DNA of 64,000 nucleotides, taken from positions 1 through 64,000 of the forward strand of contig CALUJC010000009.1 of assembly GCA_944320865.1 (NCBI GenBank), written 5' to 3'. Below the pieces are notes generated by a model. It searched no databases, had not been told where the DNA came from, and worked only from the letters and a program-made list of their open reading frames with translations. The translations under genes and the position numbers were made by a program. Shown here one piece after another: positions 16,925-23,598 of the stretch (positions are counted from its first letter, which is position 1; each line of letters opens with the position of its first letter). The stretch comes from an uncultured Bacteroides sp. (lineage in GTDB: Bacteria; Bacteroidota; Bacteroidia; Bacteroidales; Bacteroidaceae).

Positions 16925-17316
16925 CTAATTTGTCTTCCCGTCGTCTTGCAACAATGATTTGCCTCGCCCGGTAAGCCGATATTTCTGTTTAGGATGATTC
17001 GGCTGATTCGGGTAAAGCGGTTCTACCAGCCCTGCTTCCAAGGCAGGATTAAGATAGCTATTCAAGAAATTTTTTCTGTCATTTAATTGCATTTGCTCCA
17101 TCAATTCTTTTACAGAACATAGTCTTATGCCAATAATGCCGACAAGCGCCTCTACTTGTGGGGTACTTGTGGGGTACTTGTGGGGTACTTGTCGGATACT
17201 TGTCGGGTGCTTGTCGGGTGCTTGGGTGGTACTTGCCCTGCCATTTCCCTATTGTAACGGAATATCACCCACACGGCACTTCCGTCCGTGTGAAATTCCA
17301 CTATGTCAAGTTCCAT
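16925..17316 (-). pseudogene. 3' remnant of a winged-helix/ATP-binding (AlbA_2- or Fic-like) gene, frameshifted in an 11-nt repeat
   Basis: The minus strand from 17148 to 16925 reads open with no stop. It encodes EALVGIIGIRLCSVKELMEQ, RKNFLNSYLNPALEAGLVEP and HPKQKYRLTGRGKSLL, then TAG. This is the C-terminal winged-helix tail seen on many Bacteroidota AlbA_2/divergent-AAA and Fic proteins. Upstream, a second frame (ATG 17316, MELDIVEFHTDGSAVWV) runs into the 11-nt repeat and stops at 17152-17154. The two frames differ by one. Losing one 11-nt unit or gaining two would fuse them. The 5' part is missing and a dispersed repeat begins at about the same place. The stretch 16684-16924 holds nothing I can identify. 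Confidence 0.7.
17153..17233. repeat. 11-nt tandem repeat, about seven units
   Basis: On the minus strand the unit is GTACCCCACAA, three perfect copies followed outward by four diverged ones (TCCGACAAGTA, CCCGACAAGTA, CCCGACAAGCA, CCACCCAAGCA). Because 11 is not a multiple of 3, every frame reads the same rotating peptide (VPHKYPTSTPQ), so the tract stays open while unit number sets the downstream frame. It sits inside the remnant gene at 16925-17316. Confidence 0.85.
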
Positions 17317-17319
17317 TAC

Positions 17320-17420
17320 CCACCCTGTATCTATTTCCTACGCTCCACCTTCGCTCCATAGAGCCGAACCGGGAGCGAAGCAATACCGAAGGAGGTACGA
17401 ATGGGGTACGAAGAAGAATG
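17320..17420 (+). repeat. Dispersed element RE1, copy A
   Basis: About 100 nt with a CGCTCC...GGAGCG stem around a GCCGAA core, followed by TACCGAAGGAGGTACGAATG and a GGGGTACGA iteron. Similar blocks occur at 28871-28985, 34545-34638 and 47818-47918 (the last two inverted). All four lie in the upstream gap of a plus-strand gene. The rest of the gap to 17560 shows no other structure. Confidence 0.75.
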
Positions 17421-17566
17421 GAGGAGGGTAAGTTTTTCCTATAAGCAGATAGGGTAGCAGTCTGATAGACAGAACTGTAGAATCGCGCATAAGTAGCCAA
17501 AAGGGGGAAATGCGGAGATTGAGGGTGTTAAAATTACGGATTTCGAGTGTAACAAAAGCGGAAATA

Positions 17567-17598
17567 TTTGCAGATAAACGAAAGTTTACCTATCTTTG
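17567..17598 (+). promoter_or_regulatory. Promoter of the coiled-coil/DUF5053-like gene pair
   Basis: TTTG at 17567-17570, 20 nt, then TATCTTTG at 17591-17598: both boxes of the Bacteroidota consensus at normal spacing. The ATG at 17616 is 17 nt downstream, which excludes the in-frame ATG at 17568. Confidence 0.75.
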
Positions 17599-17615
17599 CC
17601 TTACTGATAAGCAAA

Positions 17616-17801
17616 ATGAATATGGACAAAGAGATTGAAAAGCTGGAGCTGCACGTCGTGCGGCTGGAGCAAGCCATCAGGCAGGTGCAACGACTGAGGC
17701 AAATGGGTCTGGACAATGAAAAAATCGATAGGAAAATCGATGAATACCTAGACGGCATTTTAGAGGCCAAGAAAAGAATTGAAGAACTAAAGAAGAAATG
17801 A
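17616..17801 (+). CDS. Small coiled-coil protein of unknown function
   Basis: A 61-residue product, MNMDKEIEKLELHVVRLEQ and onward, almost entirely charged heptads (RLEQAIRQVQRLRQ, RIEELKKK), so a helical coiled coil is very likely. No signal peptide, membrane segment or known motif is seen. The start at 17616 is set by the promoter at 17567-17598; MDKE at 17622 is an alternative. It is 48 nt upstream of the DUF5053-like gene and probably shares its transcript. A role as a partner or oligomerisation module of that protein is only a guess. Confidence 0.65.
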   Translation: MNMDKEIEKLELHVVRLEQAIRQVQRLRQMGLDNEKIDRKIDEYLDGILEAKKRIEELKKK

Positions 17802-17849
17802 AAAGGCAAGGAACACTTTCACTTTTCATCACTAAAACCTAAATAGAAT

Positions 17850-18251
17850 ATGAAAAAGGAATTGAAACAAGAACTGGAATTGCTAAAGCAAGAATTGGGT
17901 ACTCCTGCATTCGACGAGCGACTGGACAAACTGCAAGGACGCCATACATCGGATGAGGACAAGGCGCTCATTGACGACTATGTGCTGCAAATGCTGGACA
18001 ATATAGGCGGCGAATTGCAGGAAGTCGACAAGGAACTGGATACCATACAGGCCATAAAGGGAATTTCGGACATGATCTCGTTCAAGTACATTGCCGAAAC
18101 GTATTTCAAGAAATCAAAGGCATGGTTCTCGCAGCGGCTGAACGGCAACGTGGTGCATGGCAAGGTGTGCCGGTTCAACGAAGATGAGCTGAAGACATTG
18201 CGCTTCGCTTTGCAGGACATCAGCAGAAAGATAGGTTCTCTCAGCATTTAG
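17850..18251 (+). CDS. DUF5053-like protein, probable DNA-binding helix-turn-helix
   Basis: A 133-residue cytoplasmic protein. The N-terminal half is charged and helical (MKKELKQELELLKQELG). The C-terminal half, about 75-130, reads SFKYIAETYFKKSKAWFSQR and then LNGNVVHGKVCRF and LRFALQDISRKI. That pattern matches my memory of DUF5053 proteins in Bacteroides and resembles a helix-turn-helix (an adaptation step, a KSKAW recognition helix, then an RLNG wing). It sits 88 nt before the start of the hybrid sensor gene, whose promoter starts right after its stop codon. It may regulate that gene or the PUL, but nothing in the sequence proves it. Confidence 0.7.
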   Translation: MKKELKQELELLKQELGTPAFDERLDKLQGRHTSDEDKALIDDYVLQMLDNIGGELQEVDKELDTIQAIKGISDMISFKYIAETYFKKSKAWFSQRLNGNVVHGKVCRFNEDELKTLRFALQDISRKIGSLSI

Positions 18252-18252
18252 T

Positions 18253-18282
18253 TTTGTTTATCGACCGTTTTGTATAACTTTG
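18253..18282 (+). promoter_or_regulatory. Promoter of the hybrid two-component sensor
   Basis: TTTG at 18253-18256, 18 nt, then TAACTTTG at 18275-18282. It begins 2 nt after the stop of the DUF5053-like gene. The frame's first ATG (18280) lies inside the -7 box and cannot be the start. Confidence 0.65.
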
Positions 18283-18339
18283 CGCTGGAAAAAACAGACA
18301 CTGATGCTTTACGCGTACCTTAAACGACACACTACCTGC

Positions 18340-21300
18340 ATGGAAAACCCCATATTGCACTGGAAAGCCCTGCTCGCCGTGCTGCTGACGCTGTGCCCGG
18401 CGGCTCTTGCCGCACAGCTGCCGCTGGTGGAGCAGATATCGAGCAACTTCATCACCTCGTTTGCCGAAGACCCCAAGGGATACATCTGGATTGGCACCAA
18501 CCACGGGCTGAACCGCTTCAGCGGCTCGAACTACACCGTGTACTATGCGCAGAAGGAGGCGACGGCGCTCAACAGCGACTATGTGTCTAACCTGATGCTG
18601 GACGATGACGGCCGCCTGTGGATGTCGAACGAATGCGGGCTGTGTGTGCGGGAGGACGGCGTCTTCAGGCATCTGCCCAACATGGGGTTCAATCCCATAG
18701 GGCGCGTGCTGGACCTGGACAGCCGGTGGCTCATCATTACCGACCGCATAGGTATTGCCAAGGTGGACAAGCAGACGCTGAAGGAGGAGAAATACTATCC
18801 GCAACCCGGCATAAGCAACGTGACGGCCATCACCGTGTCCAGCCAGAAACAGATTTGGACAGCCAACGCTTCGAGCCATGCCACCGGCATCTACATACTG
18901 GACGAGGAGCTGAACCTGCTGCGCACGCTGCACTGCCCCAAGGATGCCTACATCGACGACATTGTGGAAGACTCCCGGCAGAGGATGTGGGTGGTGACCA
19001 CCGGAGGGTTGCTGTGCTACGACGCCAAGACGTGGGAGGAACTGCCCGTGCCCGTCTCCCTCGTGAAGGCCACGCGGGGCAAGCGGCTGCACTTCGTGAT
19101 GCCCTACCGGCAAGACTTCCTGCTGCTGGGCATTGCGGGCGAGGGAATGTTCCGCTACGACGTGGCACGGCAGATACTGACACGCATCCATGCCCAGCAA
19201 CGGCTGAAGGAGGAAAAATACATCTGCTTCATCGACTCGCACAACGGGATTTGGTTGTCCGACCAGGAGAATGACTTCCAGTATTATCCCGAACGGACGG
19301 CCTTCAACAACCTGTCGTCTATCTTCGAGCATCTGGAAGACCCCTTTGTGAAGAACCTTCTGTTCGACAACGAAGGCTACCTGTGGATGCGCTCCTCATA
19401 CGACATTGCCAGCTACGACACGCAGGCGGACAGGATAACGTTCCACCAGGCGGACGGCAGCATTTACGGGCATATCTTCATCGACTCGAAAAACAGGCTG
19501 TGGGTCATCCGGAACCGGCAGGAACTTCGGCTGTATGCCATCAGCAAAGGGAAAATCGTGAGGGAGGAGAAGCGCTATGTGTTTCCTTCCAATGTATTCT
19601 CCATCAGCGAAGACCAGGACGGACGCATCTGGGCGACATTGTCTGACAGGTTTGCCACGCTGTCGGCCGACGGGAAATTCACTTACCGGTATGCCCCAAA
19701 CGGCATCTCTTTCTCACAACTACAGACGCTGCGCCCGTCGGGCACCATGATACTCTACACGGTGGCCAACGGCCTCTACAAGTTTGGCGAAGACCAGCAG
19801 TTCATCCCGCTGGACTCCCTCTACCTGCCCAACCCGAATTCGCTCATCATCGACCGGAACAACACGTACTGGATAGGCACCTACAACACCGGATTGGTAC
19901 ACTACGACCCACGCGCGCAACGGATGGAGCGGTTTGACACCTCGTCGGGACTGGTGGACAACAGCCTGAAGGCAGTGGTAGAGGACAAGGATGGGAACAT
20001 CTGGTTCAGTTCGTCCACACACATAGGGAAGTATGACGTGCAGGAGAAGACATTCTCTTACTTGTATGACAGCTATTTCAGCAAGGGCAAGCTGTATGCC
20101 TTGAACTGCGCGGCGGTGGCGCCGGACGGCACGTTGTTTTTCGGCGGCTCGGGCGGCATCACGGCCATTTATCCGAATGTGCCCATTGAAGACAGCCCGG
20201 ACATTCCGCTGAACCTGGACATGGTGCTGGTAAACGGGACCGTACATAACGGCACTGAGGAAGAAGGCCTTTCTTTATCTTACCGGGAGAATATGGTAAC
20301 CTTTTATTACTCGGCGCTGAAGTTCGAAGCAGGTTCCTTGCTGAACTATGCCTATATGCTGGAAGGTTTCGACAAGGACTGGATTGATGCCGGCACCAAC
20401 AAGCGGGTTGTCTACTCCAACTTGCCTGCGGGGAAATATACGTTCAAGGTGAAGGCACGCATGTTGAGCGGGAAGTGGTGTGAAAATGAATTGGAGCAGG
20501 AGGTCGTCATCCACCCGGCACCATGGGCCGCACCTTGGGCCATCGCGCTCTATTGGCTGGCAGGCATCGGCTTGGTGATACTGGCCATCTGGATGATTAT
20601 ACGCTGGCGGACACAAGAGGAGAGGCTGACACTGACCGAGCGGCAAAAGGAGATAAACCAGGAACATATAGACTTTGTGACCAACATTTCGCATGAAGTG
20701 CGCACACCGCTGGCCATGGTCTATGCCCCCCTGAAAGAACTGGCAAAGGAGAACAACCTGAACGAGCATGAGCGTGGCCTGGTGGACATCATGCTGCGCA
20801 ATGCCGACCGACTGATGCGGCTTGTCAAGCAATTGCTGGACTCCGGGAAGAGCGAAAAAGATGAAAAGCAACTCCGAACCGCTATGGCAGACCTGGCAGC
20901 CTTGGTGCGTGCACTGGTGGCCAACTTCCGTTTCATCATCCATGAAAAAGGGTTGACGGTGAACTTGCATGCCGACCAAGATACGCTGGCCTGCTTTGAC
21001 GCGGAGAAGGTGGAAAAGATATTCTATAACCTGTTTACCAATGCCATCAAGTATACGCCAGAGGGGGGATGTATTGACGTTACTGTGGAAAGTGACGGGA
21101 AGAACGCACGGATACGGGTGACCGATACAGGCCAGGGCATTCCGCCGGAAAAGCAGAAACACTTGTTCGGGCGCTTCGAACGGTTGGGAGCCGACAAAAA
21201 ATATCCTAATGTCAACGGGAAAGGCATCGGCCTGAACTATGCGCAATACCTGGCACACCTGCATAAGGGAAACATAGAGTATACACCCAACCACCCGAAG

Positions 21301-22188
21301 GGGGCTTGCTTCACCCTCAGCATACCGCAGTCGCTGACGGCATACAGCCCCGAAGAACGGGCACAGGACAACGAATACAAAATGCCCGTAACAGTAAACG
21401 ACACGGCTTCCACCGAGAAAGATACCCCGAAGGAATACACGCTGCTCATTGCGGAAGACGACCAGGAGGTGCGCGAGTACCTGCGCGCACTGCTGTCGGC
21501 CGACTACAACATCATTGCCGTGGAGAACGGGGAAGAAGCCATAGACGGGTTGGGCATGAACCTGCCCGACCTGATAGTGAGCGACGTGGTGATGCCCCTG
21601 AAAGACGGCTACGAACTGTGCAAGACCGTCAAGACAAGCGCCGACTGGGGGCACATCCCCGTCATCCTGCTCACGGCAAAGAACGACACGGACAGCAGCA
21701 TCAAGGGACTGGACTGCGGCGCCGACGCCTACGTGGGCAAGCCGTTCGACCCCTTCTACCTGAAAGCTGCCATAGCCAACCTGCTGGAGAACCGCAGGCG
21801 GATGCAGCAGATGGTGCAGAACTTCACTTCGGGCAACCTGTCGAAAGGCAAGGCGCGCGAAGCCATGCTCAACGAGCAGGACCGCCAGTTCCTGGAAAAC
21901 CTGCACGCGCTGCTCGACCGGCACTTGGACGACGAGGACTTCGGCATCGCCTCGCTGGCAAAGGAAATGAACATGAGCTACAGCAGCCTGTATGCGCGCA
22001 TCAAGTCGCTGACGGGGCAGACACCGCAGAACTTCCTCATCACCTACCGCATGAACACGGCCATGCAACTGCTGCAGACGGGCAAATACACCGTGAGCGA
22101 AGTGTGCTACAAGGTAGGAGCATCGTCGCTGGCCAACTTCTCACGCAGCTTCAAGCGGCAGTTCGGCGTGCCGCCCAGCGAAGTATAA
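18340..22188 (+). CDS. Hybrid two-component system sensor-regulator (HTCS)
   Basis: One-protein sensor and transcription factor, 1282 residues, in the inner membrane. The start MENPILHWKALLAVLL gives a signal peptide ending AAQ. Periplasmic Reg_prop beta-propeller blades (about 30-620; IWIGTNHGLNRFSG, IWFSSSTHIGKYD) are followed by a Y_Y_Y domain (about 650-735) and one membrane segment (about 740-765). Then come HisKA with NISHEVRTPL (His about 785), HATPase with NAIKYTPEG, DTGQGIP and GKGIGL, a receiver with Asp about 1082 in SDVVMPLKDGY, and a C-terminal AraC-type HTH_18 (about 1180-1282). Such proteins bind an oligosaccharide cue and activate the adjacent PUL. Divergent placement next to the esterase-rich PUL makes that locus the likely target. 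Confidence 0.96.
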   Translation: MENPILHWKALLAVLLTLCPAALAAQLPLVEQISSNFITSFAEDPKGYIWIGTNHGLNRFSGSNYTVYYAQKEATALNSDYVSNLMLDDDGRLWMSNECGLCVREDGVFRHLPNMGFNPIGRVLDLDSRWLIITDRIGIAKVDKQTLKEEKYYPQPGISNVTAITVSSQKQIWTANASSHATGIYILDEELNLLRTLHCPKDAYIDDIVEDSRQRMWVVTTGGLLCYDAKTWEELPVPVSLVKATRGKRLHFVMPYRQDFLLLGIAGEGMFRYDVARQILTRIHAQQRLKEEKYICFIDSHNGIWLSDQENDFQYYPERTAFNNLSSIFEHLEDPFVKNLLFDNEGYLWMRSSYDIASYDTQADRITFHQADGSIYGHIFIDSKNRLWVIRNRQELRLYAISKGKIVREEKRYVFPSNVFSISEDQDGRIWATLSDRFATLSADGKFTYRYAPNGISFSQLQTLRPSGTMILYTVANGLYKFGEDQQFIPLDSLYLPNPNSLIIDRNNTYWIGTYNTGLVHYDPRAQRMERFDTSSGLVDNSLKAVVEDKDGNIWFSSSTHIGKYDVQEKTFSYLYDSYFSKGKLYALNCAAVAPDGTLFFGGSGGITAIYPNVPIEDSPDIPLNLDMVLVNGTVHNGTEEEGLSLSYRENMVTFYYSALKFEAGSLLNYAYMLEGFDKDWIDAGTNKRVVYSNLPAGKYTFKVKARMLSGKWCENELEQEVVIHPAPWAAPWAIALYWLAGIGLVILAIWMIIRWRTQEERLTLTERQKEINQEHIDFVTNISHEVRTPLAMVYAPLKELAKENNLNEHERGLVDIMLRNADRLMRLVKQLLDSGKSEKDEKQLRTAMADLAALVRALVANFRFIIHEKGLTVNLHADQDTLACFDAEKVEKIFYNLFTNAIKYTPEGGCIDVTVESDGKNARIRVTDTGQGIPPEKQKHLFGRFERLGADKKYPNVNGKGIGLNYAQYLAHLHKGNIEYTPNHPKGACFTLSIPQSLTAYSPEERAQDNEYKMPVTVNDTASTEKDTPKEYTLLIAEDDQEVREYLRALLSADYNIIAVENGEEAIDGLGMNLPDLIVSDVVMPLKDGYELCKTVKTSADWGHIPVILLTAKNDTDSSIKGLDCGADAYVGKPFDPFYLKAAIANLLENRRRMQQMVQNFTSGNLSKGKAREAMLNEQDRQFLENLHALLDRHLDDEDFGIASLAKEMNMSYSSLYARIKSLTGQTPQNFLITYRMNTAMQLLQTGKYTVSEVCYKVGASSLANFSRSFKRQFGVPPSEV

Positions 22189-22200
22189 CCAACACGGCCT

Positions 22201-23409
22201 ATGGACTTCAACGAAGCAACCCTCGACTTTATCCGCCGACATGCCGGCGACGACGTGTCCCTCCTGGCCCTACAGGCAGGCAAGTACCCCGGCGTGGACA
22301 TGCCCGCCGCACTGGCACAGATAGCCGGGCGGCAACGCATGAAGGCCAAAGTGCCTTCGTGGGCCGCCAGGGAGGGACTGGTGTATCCCCCGCATTTGCC
22401 GCTGGAACAGTGTTCGTCGGAGGAGGCGGCACGCCACAAGGCGGACATAGTGGAGCAGGCGGGCGGCGAAAGGCACATGCTGGTGGACCTTACGGGCGGA
22501 TTCGGCGTGGACTGCGCCTTTCTCAGCACACTGTTCGACAAGACCGTCTACGTGGAACGGCAGGAGGCCCTCTGCAAGGCGGCGCGCCACAACTTCCCGC
22601 TACTCGGCCTACCGGCCATCGAAGTGCACAATGCAGACAGCACAGCCTATCTGAAACAGATGCCCATGGCCAGCCTGATATTCATCGACCCGGCACGGCG
22701 GGACAGCCACGGGGGCAAGACAGTGCCCATTGCCGACTGCGAACCCGACGTGGCCGCACTGGAGCCGCTGCTGCTACAGAAGGCCCCCCGGGTGCTGGTG
22801 AAGCTGTCGCCCATGCTCGACATTGCCCGGGCGCTGACGGAGCTGAAGCACGTGCGAGCGGTGCACATCGTGTCGGTGGCCGGCGAGTGCAAGGAATTGC
22901 TGCTGGTGCTGGGCCGGGGCGAGCCCCTGCCCGCCGACGACGTACCCCTGCACTGCACCAACCTGCAGAGCGGCCAGCCGGACTTCTGCTTCACGCGCAG
23001 GCAAGAACAGCAATCGCCCTGCCCCCTGTCCCAAGCCGTAGGTGCCTATCTGTACGAGCCCAATGCCTCCATCCTGAAGGCGGGCGCCTTCCGCAGCCTT
23101 ACCTATATATATAAGGTAAAGAAGCTGCACGCCAACAGCCACCTGTACACGGCAGACGAGCCAGTGCCCCACTTCCCCGGGCGCAAGTTCCGCGTGGAAG
23201 GCTGTTGCGGTTTTGCGAAGAAAGAGGTGGCCCGGCTGCTCGGCACGGATGCGAAGGCCAACCTCACCGTGCGCAACTTCCCCGCCACCGTGGCCGAACT
23301 GCGCAAGCGCCTCCACCTGGCCGATGGGGGCGACCGTTACCTCTTTGCCACCACCCTGGCCGACGGGAGCAAGGTGCTCATCGACTGCCGTGCTGCAAGC
23401 CTTTCGTAG
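22201..23409 (+). CDS. THUMP-like class I SAM-dependent methyltransferase
   Basis: A 402-residue cytoplasmic protein of the family represented by PG_1098 of Porphyromonas. An N-terminal helical part (about 1-90) precedes a Rossmann methyltransferase domain with VDLTGGFGVDCAFLS as SAM-binding motif I, FIDPARRDSHGGKT as the catalytic DPAR-type motif and VLVKLSPMLD. The C-terminal THUMP-like domain (about 330-400) includes FPGRKFRVEG and LTVRNFPATVAELRKRL. The fold suggests nucleic-acid, perhaps RNA, methylation, but the substrate is unknown. It starts 12 nt after the HTCS stop and may be co-transcribed, though the functions look unrelated. Confidence 0.85.
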   Translation: MDFNEATLDFIRRHAGDDVSLLALQAGKYPGVDMPAALAQIAGRQRMKAKVPSWAAREGLVYPPHLPLEQCSSEEAARHKADIVEQAGGERHMLVDLTGGFGVDCAFLSTLFDKTVYVERQEALCKAARHNFPLLGLPAIEVHNADSTAYLKQMPMASLIFIDPARRDSHGGKTVPIADCEPDVAALEPLLLQKAPRVLVKLSPMLDIARALTELKHVRAVHIVSVAGECKELLLVLGRGEPLPADDVPLHCTNLQSGQPDFCFTRRQEQQSPCPLSQAVGAYLYEPNASILKAGAFRSLTYIYKVKKLHANSHLYTADEPVPHFPGRKFRVEGCCGFAKKEVARLLGTDAKANLTVRNFPATVAELRKRLHLADGGDRYLFATTLADGSKVLIDCRAASLS

Positions 23410-23490
23410 CCTTCCAACCCTACCATGCTGGCCTTTAAAGCCTACCGAGCCAGCCTTTAAAGCCCACCGCGCTGGCGTTGGAAGGCTCGT
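23403..23490. repeat. Tandem array, 4 units of 22 nt, palindromic overall
   Basis: Units start at 23403, 23425, 23447 and 23469. The middle two share GCCTTTAAAGCC; units 1-3 end CYACC. AGCCTTCCAAC in unit 1 is the exact reverse complement of GTTGGAAGGCT in unit 4, so the whole array is one large dyad. It begins over the stop codon of the methyltransferase gene and ends 3 nt before the Pho-box-like repeats. It may also act as a terminator-like fold. Confidence 0.7.
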
Positions 23491-23492
23491 TT

Positions 23493-23521
23493 TGTAACCA
23501 TTCTGTAACCGTTTTGTTACC
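23493..23521 (+). promoter_or_regulatory. Three 11-nt-spaced TGTAACC repeats, Pho-box-like operator
   Basis: TGTAACC at 23493, TGTAACC at 23504 and TGTTACC at 23515, exactly 11 nt apart. PhoB-type response regulators bind direct repeats at this spacing. The downstream genes are an outer-membrane receptor and a secreted phosphatase, which fits phosphate control. The TACTTTTG box at 23564-23571 is the likely -7 element, about 40 nt downstream. Confidence 0.6.
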
Positions 23522-23598
23522 CCTTCTTCAACAGTTTGCAAACTTTGCATAACATGGCAGCTCTACTTTTGCAGCGCAAAACCAACAATTCATAACGT

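Noticed and set aside
21306..23114. A 602-codon plus-strand frame across the HTCS end and the methyltransferase
   Set aside because: It overlaps two genes with clear domains in another frame and its translation is low-complexity Arg/Gly/Pro.
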